From the NCBI GenBank assembly GCA_034401135.1, contig JAWZSP010000003.1:1240001-1304000 (forward strand): a DNA stretch of 64,000 bases. Reading direction: 5' to 3'. Under the pieces are notes generated by a model that made no database searches, had not been told where the DNA came from, and saw only the letters and a program-made list of their open reading frames with translations. This DNA comes from Volutella citrinella. Lineage: Eukaryota; Ascomycota; Sordariomycetes; Hypocreales; Nectriaceae. This document shows, piece by piece, positions 1 to 10,085 of this stretch (the first letter of the stretch is position 1; each line of letters opens with the position of its first letter). The position numbers were made by a program, and so were the translations under genes.

Positions 1-503
1 GCGTTGGTGGCCTGAACAAGGAATCCGAGGGCTCGCAGTGGGACGGCTCGACGGCTCCCGCTGAATCCACCGTCTCTACCAACCTGCTCTCTGACCGCGA
101 GAAGACACCCACATCGACACCTACCAGCACTCCCAAGAAGAACGGCGGCGGCATCCGGAAGGTCTACTCGACCGCGGACCGACGCGATGAGCGAGAGGCA
201 CAGCGAATGCGCTCCGAGGCCCGGCGGCTGAGGGAGGCCGGACGAGCAGAGCGGACGGAGCGGGCCTCCCGACGGGACTTTAGCTTCCAGCACAACGACA
301 GCTCGCTGAGCGAGAGCTTACTCGAGGGATCATCCCACGTCGATAGCAGCGTCTCGGGCGGCACTGGCAGCGAGCTCGGCACGAAGAGCTACTACCAGGC
401 TCGCCCCGAGCTGCGTGAGTTGGAGAGGCAGCGGGCCCGTGAGGAGCGACGGGCACGCAGGGGAGGATACCGTCGGGGTCAGGGAGAAGACCTAGACCAG
501 TGA
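1..503 (+). CDS. 3' end of an unidentified protein-coding gene (partial)
   Basis: An open frame enters from the left edge (codons in register with base 3) and ends at TGA 501-503, giving a tail of 166 residues. I do not recognise the family. The tail is hydrophilic and probably disordered: a Ser/Thr/Pro stretch, then a strongly charged Arg/Glu segment likely to form a helix (around 165-290), a Ser/Gly-rich linker, and a second Arg/Glu segment before the end. No membrane segment or catalytic motif is visible. Such charged tails are common at the C-termini of fungal membrane or lipid-metabolism proteins, but that is no basis for a function. Coding status rests on the uninterrupted frame and codon choice; the start and main domains lie outside the window. 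Confidence 0.7.
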   Translation, partial: VGGLNKESEGSQWDGSTAPAESTVSTNLLSDREKTPTSTPTSTPKKNGGGIRKVYSTADRRDEREAQRMRSEARRLREAGRAERTERASRRDFSFQHNDSSLSESLLEGSSHVDSSVSGGTGSELGTKSYYQARPELRELERQRAREERRARRGGYRRGQGEDLDQ

Positions 504-2920
504 AAATGGGAGATGGGGGTGGAATAGGCAGCACGCGACATTGAGATGAAGGCAGGGAGACGGCGCTGCTGAACAAGAAACGCCCACAAGCGCTACCACG
601 TATTTGTGGCAGGCCGCAACAAGGTAGGCAAGGGACTATGCGATTTGCTTTCGGCATCTGCTTCTGTGCTTTTGAGACCTGGGTACCTGGGGTGGACTGG
701 GGTGCAATTTGATTTGACGTTTGAACGACGTGCTAGTGCAACGAGAAACAATGGTCTTGTTCAGTTTGATGCAAGGGACGGACGTCTGTAGAATTATCAC
801 GACATACTCAGTACAAACCACATTACGAGATTTCACAGGGGACACACAGTTGAAGACATCATAGATATTGAAGTAGGGGTCTTTACCTTTTAGTTCTTTG
901 TCTTGCCTTGCTTGACTCGGTCAGAGACTCTTCAACAACCTAGTTCTGAGCCTGCATCAACTCTGAGACGGGTTGCAAGCTCCGGCCCAGGTCACAACGT
1001 CAGAACCGACGACCCGCCAGACTATCTTCTACTCGTTCACCTTTACTGGACGCAGCAGGACCAGCAGCCTGGGGTCGCACGACCGGTCTGGCCCGTACGA
1101 TGATGACCCACAATGCGGTGCCAATCCCAGCTATCGGGGACGGGACACGATGATTAAATTTGTTTGCGGTGGGAGAAGGGCACCTCCATGCCAGCGGACG
1201 GGGCCCTGTTATCGCCTCTCCCCGTCGCCTGGTTCTGGGCCGTCCAAAACCGTCGAGGGAAGGCCCAGAAGGGGGTTGATGAATGTCTCGGTCATCGATG
1301 ACTGATGCTGCCCTGCGCCGGATGAAGTGCTGCCACGTACAGGGCCGACAAGCGCCAAGACGGCGCCTACAGCTGCTCTCTGGAGTCTGGACAGACACGA
1401 CTGGCGGAGGGGGCTTCAGGTACAAACAACCCGACGAACAAGACGAGCTGCAGCTACTCTATTCATCCTCTGGGCAAGCATTCATTCGGCTGTTGGCCCA
1501 TGGAAGTCAGCCAGGGGTGGGCAGCACGGATTAAAATAGCATCAGCAAGCGGAAGATGAAACATTAGGGGGGTGGTCCCGTTCTTCCACCCAACGATAAG
1601 CACATTCAAAAAAAAAAGGGCTGAGGAACTGGCCGGCGCGTGCTCGTGGCAGTGAAGGGATCAGCAACATCTCCATCTTCACTCGGGCGGCTGTCCCCTC
1701 TTCGCGATGCATTGACTGCTGCGACTTGAAACGCTGCGATGGCTGGGGGGCGCTTGGGAGCCTCTGTCTCCGCTTGCATTGCATACCTAGATAATAGTGC
1801 CCCATCGAACCGAGGAGACGAGCACCTCTCGCGCCGTCAATTGTCAGACCACCGCAAAAGCTCTCACAGCCCGCCCGTCTGGTTGGACGTTTGTACCTTG
1901 TGCATGCAGCCGGGTTCCGACAGCAGGATTCTTTGCCCTCCCACGCTATTGGTTTCGGTCGCCCTATGAAGAATGAGCGCCGCCGCCATCATCCCTTTGT
2001 GTCCAGATCCAGAGGGGGATTATTGCCCTGAGGTCTACGACAGGGCTTATGGACTAGGCCGCCTCCGGCGAGTACAGGCTGCTAAGAACAGCAGCACAGG
2101 AGTCGTTCTAGACGAGCAGGCACAGTTCCTGGGAACATCAAGTCTAATTGTCCGATGCCTACCAACTCGATCTGGCAAAAGCCCAGGCGGCGGAGCTCGA
2201 GATCCCCACGGCTTGGCGCGTAATCGCCAGGCTGCAATACGGAACACGGAGTGACCCAGCGTCCCATGTACATGGAATTGGGACTCGTGACGCCAGGTAT
2301 CCCGCCAGGTGAAAGTAGTAGCAGGGTACGCCGCCGCCCTCACCGAGATTTTAGGCACTGGCAGCTGCTACTGGCATCAGGCACTAACACGCCACAGGGC
2401 ATGTGCATGTACCTTCCCTACATGTCGCTTGGGTTCCTTCTCCTCCCATCGGCCCCTTCTGTCAGTTGGGCGTTGGACTTGGGCGTTGGATGCCCGTCTG
2501 TCCCAGAGGGACCCAGCAGCTATGTTGTCTGTGAGTTCCATTTGCAACAAACAGAGTTCCATGCCATGACAGGCATCCGGTTACGGCACAACGGCTGGCG
2601 TTTGAAGTCCATTCTGCTACCGCTCCAGACCCAAAGCAGCCGCGCGCCCCAGGACAAAGGGCGACGACCCCAGTTCACAGCTTGCCCCAAAGACCCAGCC
2701 CAGGGCGGCAGGGCCCCGTCTGCACCGCCAGGGCGCGCGGCTCCATTGATGACAGAACCCACTCCACTGCCTCACCAGCGCCAGTCCGGCACTCCGGGAG
2801 ACCCGCTGTCCCGCTTGCGGCGTTGCGTGCATCGTAATCGCTGCCCCGATACTTGTCCACTGGGCCTGGGTGCGCGGCACTCGTTGTCACTGCCATCCAC
2901 TTGCTGTCCACCTGGGCCAC

Positions 2921-2938
2921 TGCTGCTGCTGCTGCTGC
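2921..2938. repeat. (TGC)6 microsatellite
   Basis: Six uninterrupted TGC units in intergenic DNA. Confidence 0.9.
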
Positions 2939-3125
2939 CAAATCAAGGAAAGGCCTCCGCCACTGAGTGTTGGCCCGGCCGCTTCCATCTCCCTCTCCAG
3001 CCTGGAGGCACCCTGTCTCAACTCTACCGCGCGAGCGGTGTCGACCCGAGCACTCACTGCTAGCATCGCTTGGTTCTGTCTCTCCTTGTAAAACTGTACT
3101 CCGATCCCTCTTCCTCACTTCATAC

Positions 3126-3155
3126 TTTTTTTTTAAAAAAAAATTTTTTAAATTT
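3126..3155. promoter_or_regulatory. Poly(dA:dT) tract with alternating T and A runs
   Basis: A run of T, a run of A, a run of T, then AAATTT, in otherwise GC-rich DNA about 500 bp upstream of the SSH4-like start. Stiff poly(dA:dT) blocks of this kind commonly exclude nucleosomes at fungal promoters; a regulatory role here is inference. The tract is also self-complementary and could form a hairpin. Confidence 0.4.
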
Positions 3156-3649
3156 CATTGTCTGCCCTAAAAGAGAGAAAAGCCGCTGCTTTGCCACGGC
3201 CTTAATCGGAACAGCCGCCGCAAATCGTCAGTGTGGCGACATCGCGTGGGCCAGGCGTCCTCGTCCCCAGTCTCCCACTCGCTGAGTCGCTGCGCCTGCG
3301 CCGCCAACCACCCAATCGAGTCGGCCTGGGCCAAACTCTCTCCCTCCTCCATCATCCTTTCGCCAGCATCTCCATCCGTCCAGCGCCCCCCTCCGTATTC
3401 CTCTCGCATCGCCGAACAACGCTCCTTGCCGTCCCGGCCTCGAAATTTGTCCCGGCCACCGCCCGCGGCCTGCGATTTCCAGTCGCTTTGATGATTGTGT
3501 TGCGGCGGTGACGCCGTCTAACGCTGCCCCGTGCCCCCCCTCAACCCTGCCGACCGTCCGATCGATCACCTCTCAACTCGCCCTCTCCGTCCGTCGCATT
3601 GTCATCACCACTATCTCGTTTTCCCGCAACAACTGCTCCCGAAGCAGCC

Positions 3650-5393
3650 ATGGGGCTTCCAACGCCCTCGTCGCCCCTCACGGGCGTCATAATCGGCCTC
3701 CTGTCGTCCTTCGGCTCCATCATGCTCATCGGGTTCATCGTCTTCATATTCTGGGCCTCGGGTTGCGCAACCACTGGCCGCATCATCCTCGACCGTCTCG
3801 GGCGGCCCGGCGAGTACGATGACGAGCAAGCCTTCGCCCGCGAGGAGGCCGAGGCCCTCGAAACCATGGACGAAATGTCCCGACAGGAATACCTGCGTGC
3901 CAAGGGTGCGTCGCCTCTCTCTTCCTCCTGCTTGGCTTATCATTCCATGCTTCGCTGCCTGCTCTCCACACCTGCTCCTGTTTCGCTAACTAATCGACCG
4001 CATCAATAGCATACGTCACCGCCAACCCCCCCGAGTCTCTGCAGACAGACATTTCACTATCCCAATACCTCGCCATCCAGGAAAAGGGCGTCTCTGCCTG
4101 GGAGTTTGAGCCCGAACTCGAGATCGCAAACTGCTTCGTCGAGGCGCGGACCGAGATCGAGTTCTTCGACTCCGAATGCACCGTCATGAGCAACCTCCCC
4201 GTCCCCAAGCAGAATGACGTCTACTATTGGGAAGCCAAGATCTACGAGAAGCCAGAGAACACTCTGCTGAGCATTGGAATGGCTACCAAGCCGTACCCGC
4301 TCTTCCGATTACCTGGTAAGCTGGCGCACGCTGTTGATGCACGCCCGGTCGCAAGCATTGACGAGAGCACACGACATGTTTCATCCCTTACTAACCATCT
4401 GTCCCAGGCTTCCACAAGTGGTCCGTTGCCTATCAATCTACAGGACACCGCCGCTTCAACCAGCCCTTCAACGCTACCCCATACGGCCCTACGTTGGTGC
4501 AAGGAGACGTCATTGGAGTTGGATATCGTCCACGAACCGGCGCCATCTTCTTCACCCGCAACGGCAAGAAGCTGGAGGAGGTCTGCCACGGGCTCAAGTC
4601 GCAAAACTTCTTCCCCGCCATCGGCGCCAACGGCCCTGCCATCATCCACGTCAACTTTGGCCAAGCTGGCTTCGTCTTCATCGAGGCCAACGTCAAGAAG
4701 TGGGGCCTGGCGCCCGTAACTGGCAGCCTGGCACCGCCGCCTCCGTATGGCTCGGAGCAGGGTAGTATCCTGCTGGAGACGGGCACCAAGGACGGCTTCA
4801 ACTACACTCCCCAGGGCCGTCCTCACAGCCACTCGGTGACGGCGAGTTCATACCAAGCCCGAAACCCCGGCAACAGCAACTTGAACGCCCATCAACACGG
4901 TCGGACGCGGAGTGGCAACTTCCGAGTCTTCCCTCCTACCAGCCCAGGGCCAGTGAGGAGCCCAACTGACATATCGTTGACCCGATTCGGGCCCGCCGAG
5001 GAGGGAGAAGCCAGCGCCGGCACCGAGTCTAGGCAAGAAACCCACACGCAAAACCCCCTCAACCTCCACCTCGAAGACGCAACCAACCCCCCGCCCGAGT
5101 ACCAAAGCCCTACCCACTCCGACAGTGAGCACGGCCGAAGATACAGCACAGATAGTGAAGAAGACACTCCGTTGATCCAGGTCCTCAACCGCAGCCGAGG
5201 CAACTCAGCTGCGACGGTCGTACCCCCGCGCCAGAGCTCACTCCAGCAACAACAGCCACCAGTGCCCAGCTACAGTGATGCCATTCAGCAAGGCGCTGGC
5301 CGGGGGAGGGTCGTCGGACTGCCCGCTTCTCACTCGGGCGAGTCGGACTCATCCGAAGAGGATGACCCCTACAGCGGGAGCGAAGGTGACTAG
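3650..5393 (+). CDS. SSH4: SSH4/EAR1-like SPRY-domain adaptor of the Rsp5 ubiquitin ligase
   Basis: Three exons, 3650-3905, 4010-4315 and 4408-5393, with introns of 104 and 92 nt (donors GTGCGT and GTAAGC, acceptors TAG and CAG) that keep the frame; 515 residues. One membrane segment lies at about residues 11-37, followed by a SPRY/B30.2 domain at roughly 120-290 (HKWSVAYQSTGHRRFNQPFN, GDVIGVGYRPRTG, FFTRNGKKLEE). The tail is Ser/Pro-rich and carries two PY motifs, PPPPY (297-301) and PPPEY (415-419), the WW-domain ligands of Rsp5/NEDD4 ligases. This is the architecture of yeast Ssh4 and Ear1, which direct ubiquitination of membrane cargo at endosome and vacuole. The start was chosen at 3650 for its strong context (gcagccATGG) directly before the signal-anchor. 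The tail also has an acidic Ser/Asp/Glu cluster at its end. Confidence 0.93.
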
Positions 5394-7841
5394 ATGTTGA
5401 GTTGAGTGTCCAACTCATCATCCTTGATGAATCGTCTTGGACACAATCAGCGAACAACAAGCAGCGACTGTACATGCGAACCAGCAGCAACGATAGCACA
5501 GACGAGCAACAATGTTTTACCACGACTATGTATTGGGGACCACACCATCGGGGAGCGACAACGCCGGAGTTGAGGATGGAGTCTTGTTCGTTTCTCACAA
5601 CATACAGGGCACACTTTCAGTCTTTTCGCATAGGCGCCAGGGAGTTTTACAGCATCGGCGGTGGCTGCGCTTGGCTTGGGACCTTCTTACAGTCCCTCGC
5701 ATCTGCACCCGCCGCAGCTTTCTTTTTGTCCTTTTCTCGTGATTTCTAGACCCCGCCGCTGGCGACGACCGGGGCGGTGGGAATTGTTGGGTTCTTGGGA
5801 CGACGGGAGGGGCCGGTTAGGGACGGGAAGTGAACAATGATACCATAACCAGCCCAAAGAATTGGCGGACTGCACTCTTTTTTTTTTCTTGCATCGTCTC
5901 CTTGTAAGGCCACTTGTCTTGCGTGTTTGGTCGGGGCAAAGGAAGAGCCAGGGCGTTCCCACGACGACTCGGAGTCGGATAGGGCGCGGCTTGTGGGTTT
6001 CCAGAGCTGCCCCCCCGGCTATCCATGAGCAAGAGGCCATAAGACTCTCTTCGATATCACGCAATACAGAACCCAATCCACCCTAGCTGACTGCTTCCCC
6101 CCGCGCCGCATGCACTACACAATCTTCTTGATGATACTTCCGGGCCTCCGTTTGACCGCAGCTGGCGCCACCCACCCTCCCACCACCTCGGCAATTAACT
6201 TCTGAGCATAGTGTGACACGGTACGAGCCTGCCGCCCACGATAGTAGAGATCGGTAGTAATTGGGTTTGGCATCGCGGAAGCAACATCAGAGTAAATGTT
6301 CGACCTGCATGTGGCGTGGCTCATGGGCACACCATCTGTCTGCATGCTGACGCAGGTTGCCGGAGATGCCTCGCTTTCTTGAGGAGGGCCGCGGACGAGG
6401 TTACCCGTAGAGGTCTATCGCCTTTGGGCCTGTTGCAAGGCCATTTCGCGACAATGCTGGGCCCAGCCGCGCGGGACGACGGGGGTGCACAATGACGAGG
6501 CATCGACTCTCTTCAAGTCGGTATTGCGATCCAGTCATTCCAGGTTCTCTGATTCAAGGTCTGGCAAGATAAATCCTCGCTACAATGGCCTTGCCTGTCA
6601 GGTCTCGTGCCGTGCCTCTGATTACCAGCCCCGGCCAACACCCGCACATCCCTCCATCTCACCTTCTGACCTTCAATCATCTACAGTGATTGCAGTCATG
6701 GTAAGTGTCCATCATCTAGATTTCTCATTGGTTTCATTCAGGCCCGTTTCCCTCTCCGTAGCCAATTCTACGTCCGCCGGCAGCAGGCGATGGCATCCAA
6801 CATATCATCGTTCCGCCTGCTCACACACCATGAGCCGGGTACACAGTTGGTCAACTTCTTTCGCGTACAAGCGCGGCCACATTGTACAGAAGATGTTGCA
6901 ATGATGAACAACAGCACAAAGCTACAGTTGATCAACTGCGTCCGAGTTCGGCATACTATCGGGGGGGGCAAGCAAGTAACAGGTTGTAGTCAGTCGCAAA
7001 ATTCACCGAGTTTCAAGACAAGAACAAATTGCGCATCTCGACCGATTAGTATTAATCCAAACCACCCCGGGCATCAAGCCCAAGCAGGTGCAGAATAATC
7101 AGAATGCGTGCAAACAGTCTACTTTCGCGCCATCACCCACATTTATCCTCGCGCGCGTTTCGTACATACATGCGTCCCGGCCAGATGACTGACCATCTCC
7201 CATCTCTTCAAACATGATCCTATCCTATAATAGAGCCCTTTGCAGTCGTCGTGCCTTCGATGTGAAGACGACGGTGCATCTCTCGTGCGCCTATAGCGCA
7301 ACAACATTCGCAATTGTCATGTAAATCAAATCAAAATCATTTGTACGCCAGTCCATATGCCTTTCCTAAACTCCCAGCCGCGCCCTTCAGGCGTTCCATA
7401 AATCGAAGCACAGTCGCTATGCAGTGTGATGACGGTTTCGCGCTCTTGGGAGCGAATTCCGTAAGGAGTGTATCTATACCGATGAAGTTGTCATAAATCG
7501 TCATAAGGAGTGTCTATCGGGTATCGTTGACGTAAAAGGAGCGTCGTAATTTTCAGTGGGTATCGTAAGGAATGTCGGAGTATTATACAACACATTATTT
7601 GTGACCATTTGGTCTTGGTCGAAGGATCGATGTCGTTCGGTTGCGTCAAAAGGAGCGTCATGGGCCAGGCAGATCAAGTCTGCCAAGGTTCCCTGTTTGG
7701 TAGCGAGCGTCGTAAGGAGTGTGAAAACATGGCGTCTGTGTCGATTGGAAAAAGCGAACGAGGTCCAATCAAAAATCAATAGCTTGTGATCGTGCCAAAA
7801 CATCAAAGCGATGCAAAACGAGCAGGATGAAGACGAGCCAA
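5394..7841. other. Intergenic region between two convergent genes
   Basis: It separates the stop of the SSH4-like gene (+) from the 3' end of the zinc-cluster gene (-) and so should hold two 3' UTRs. No gene is supportable. A 76-codon minus-strand frame at 6115-6345 has passable codon use but no recognised family. The right end (7460-7722) carries six copies of a short degenerate repeat, listed separately. Confidence 0.6.
7460..7722. repeat. Six dispersed copies of a degenerate CGTAAGGAGTGT-type motif
   Basis: Copies on the + strand lie at 7460-7471, 7502-7513, 7531-7544, 7564-7575, 7644-7658 and 7711-7722. The consensus is about CGT(C)AAAGGAGYGT, and spacing varies from roughly 20 to 70 bp. 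On the sense strand of the adjacent zinc-cluster gene the motif reads ACACTCCTTACG and would fall in its 3' UTR. Copies differ by one to three bases and by internal insertions, so this is not a simple tandem array. Confidence 0.65.
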
Positions 7842-8103
7842 CTAAGTAGCTCGTCGTCGGGTGTAGTCGGGATTGCGCACAATGGGAGTCTGCGCCAGCG
7901 GAGACTGCGCGTGCGAACCAGAGGAGACGGAGGCAGATTGGCGGTGCCCATAGAATGGTGCCGTGTTGGAGGGGACCGGTGACTCGGGAAGTGGAAGCAT
8001 GCCGAGCTGCTCAGGGTGAAGATACGGGGACGGGATGCCCGTGAATGAGCCGTTCAAGGCCAACGGATCCTCAGCCGGTGGATAGGTTGGTGTAGTCGTC
8101 ATC
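7842..8103 (-). CDS. Putative alternative terminal exon of the zinc-cluster regulator
   Basis: If an intron of 75 nt (8104-8178, donor GTGGAT after GCTGT, acceptor CCCAG, TTGAC branch-like site) is removed, the frame skips the TAG at 8169-8171 and continues for 86 more codons to a stop at 7842-7844. The added tail is Pro/Ser-rich (PLPESPVPSN, SASVSSGSHAQSP, a terminal RRR cluster), typical of transcription-factor tails, and its codon choice looks coding. The donor is weak, so unspliced mRNA would give the shorter protein. With this exon the protein is 650 residues; without it, 566. Both forms are consistent with the sequence. Confidence 0.5.
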
Positions 8104-8168
8104 CTGGGTCGCAATTGTCAATCCCCTAGTCTTTTCTGGAGCGGAAGCCCATGTGGTCCCCTAGCAAC

Positions 8169-10085
8169 CTAGATCCACACAGCCTGGATGGGAGTAACGA
8201 ACCCGACGCCGTAGTTGTGGTGCTGATCGTTCACCATGGCAGGAAGGCCGTGCACGCTGCTCATGTCGTAGGACCCATAGTCTTCAGTGTCGCTGTAAGC
8301 CGGGGAGCCCTCAAACGTCGAAGAGGCGGGGCTGTAGGCACCAGTGTACCCGGGAGAGGGGATGCTCAGGTACTGCGGCTGGTTGGGGAAGGGCGACGAC
8401 AGGACGAGAGGGCTCACAGCGGCAGGAGGCGGGCCGGAGGCATTGAGAATCGGCATCTCCTCGGTGCTGTAGCTGAAAGCCGGGTTTCCATAGGGAATGT
8501 AACCTTCCGTGGCAGGGGGCATGGGAACCTGTTCGTGGACCGCAAAATTGGGAGGGTGGAACTGAGGGAACGAAGGCGTCCTCTCCGGATGAATCCAGCC
8601 CATGCGAGAGCGGAACTCGCCAACGGTGTCAATGGGGAACTCCATGAGCGTCAGTGGGGTTTGCAAGTCAGCCTTGACATTGCTCGAAACATTGATGGAC
8701 ATCAAGCGACGAGCAATTTCCTCAACAGGGGTGATGGAAAGACTGCCGAAGTAGGCCGCGCCGATTTCCGGGAACAGACGCTCCATGAGCAGCGCCACCG
8801 TGTAGAGGTGAGCAATGACAACGAGTGAGTTGGGAGCCCCGTGGAAGTTCTGGAGGTAAGAAACCGGCATCCAGAACAGCCATTTGCGCAGCGGCTGCAG
8901 GCGCTCAAACTGTTGGGCGATGGAGAGGGCCGAGCTGATCTTGCGAGACCCGCGAAGGAAACCGATTAGAGTCTGGATCTGGCTTGTGTCCTCCTTGTGA
9001 TGCTTAAGGTGGGCCTCAACCTTCTGAACCTGCTCGAGGGTGTTCTGGAAAGCCTCCAGGTCCTCAGCTCGAGGCTGCGTGGGGCGGTGGTCCTGGCCAG
9101 GAGATGGGGGAGCAGTGGGGAACGTGCTGCTCTCGGCGATGAAGTCGAGGAACTGTGACTCATGCTTCCAAGGGTCCATGGCGTCAATTACCTAGAGTGA
9201 ATGTTAGCCAGATGCAAGAAGACCGCCGACCTTTTATCACGTACCGATGAGGTTCCCTGCATGAGCTGGGTCCAGCTGCGCCTGCAAATGCTGTTAGCCT
9301 CGAGAGTCAAACTCGATAGACTCATCAACTTACCAATCAGTAGACTGCCAAGAGAGAACGAGGGATGCGGCAAGGATGGCGTCCGAAGTGTCCCGAGAAA
9401 ATGTGCTGATAGCCTCCTGGAGGCCCTTCAGAGCGACGCCTCGGTGCTCATAAGCCATGCTTCCGACCAACGGGCAATCGGTGAGGAAAGCAATGTGCAT
9501 GGCAGAGAAGGCGAGGAGGGCGTGCATCACGTAGGGCGTAGTGGCTCCAATGCGCAGAAGGCTGGTAAAATATGTTAGCGGACTGTCAGATTGCTCTAGT
9601 GGTTGCTGCACTCACGTCGGCACATGGCGGGTCCAGAGTGTGAAGTTGTTGGCATCAATCGTAGCAAGCTGATGGTAGACAGCCGCAACGTGGTAGATCA
9701 GGCGAAGGTCTTCGAGCGAGTAGAGGTGAGGCATGGGAGCCGGGTACAGTCCCAGGGAAGGGAAGGGAAAGATTCCGGTTCGCTGCCAGTCGGCAATCGC
9801 TGCCTCGATCTGAGGAGTCCACATGAGATCAGGCTTGTCGGGTGTGGTGGAGCGGTCAGCATCGGGGATCTGGACATCGTTATACGGGCAACGGATCTTG
9901 TGCTTGGTGCAGTTGCGGCTACGGGCGGTGTTAGTTGGGTCCTGGCATTGTCATGTTGCGTAATCTTCAACATACCACTGAGGGAAGCTCTCATCACAGC
10001 GAATGTGGCGACGCTTGCAGGTATCACAGCCCTTGCGGGACTTGGTGTGGCTGCGGCGAGGGGGACCACCACCGGGACCAGCCAT
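8169..10085 (-). CDS. Zn2Cys6 binuclear-cluster transcription factor, UPC2-like
   Basis: Exons on the minus strand: 10085-9976, 9918-9616, 9561-9334, 9281-9245 and 9191-8169. Introns are 52-57 nt with donors GTATGT, GTGAGT, GTAAGT and GTACGT. The protein is 566 residues, or 650 if the terminal intron is used. The N-terminus carries a complete zinc cluster, Cys20-X2-Cys-X6-Cys-X6-Cys-X2-Cys-X6-Cys47, in the context RRSHTKSRKGCDTCKRRHIR, which resembles yeast Upc2/Ecm22 sterol regulators. The second and third exons match the fungal-specific regulatory domain of this class (SLEDLRLIYHVAAVYHQLAT, then YVMHALLAFSAMHIAFLTDC). Exon 4 is only 37 nt. The C-terminal half is Pro/Ser/Tyr-rich, a likely activation region. 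It probably acts in the nucleus; its targets cannot be read here, and sterol control is inference from the N-terminal resemblance only. Confidence 0.9.

Larger units (their letters stand above)
504..3649. other. Intergenic region, 3' flank of the left-edge gene and promoter/leader of the SSH4-like gene
   Basis: No supportable gene. Several long open frames occur (for example 2251-3063) but they have random-looking composition and no family resemblance. The segment contains a CTG microsatellite (2921-2938), a poly(dA:dT) block (3126-3155) and a pyrimidine-rich stretch from about 3300 to 3640 that is probably the promoter and 5' leader of the gene starting at 3650. A short upstream ORF of six codons plus stop lies at 3491-3511. 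Confidence 0.6.

Noticed and set aside
2251..3063. 270-codon plus-strand open frame
   Set aside because: Pro/Cys-rich low-information sequence with no motif; overlaps equally open frames on the other strand, typical of GC-rich non-coding DNA.
6115..6345. 76-codon minus-strand frame with plausible codon use
   Set aside because: No family recognised, no splice-linked upstream exon, and it sits between two convergent genes where 3' UTRs are expected.
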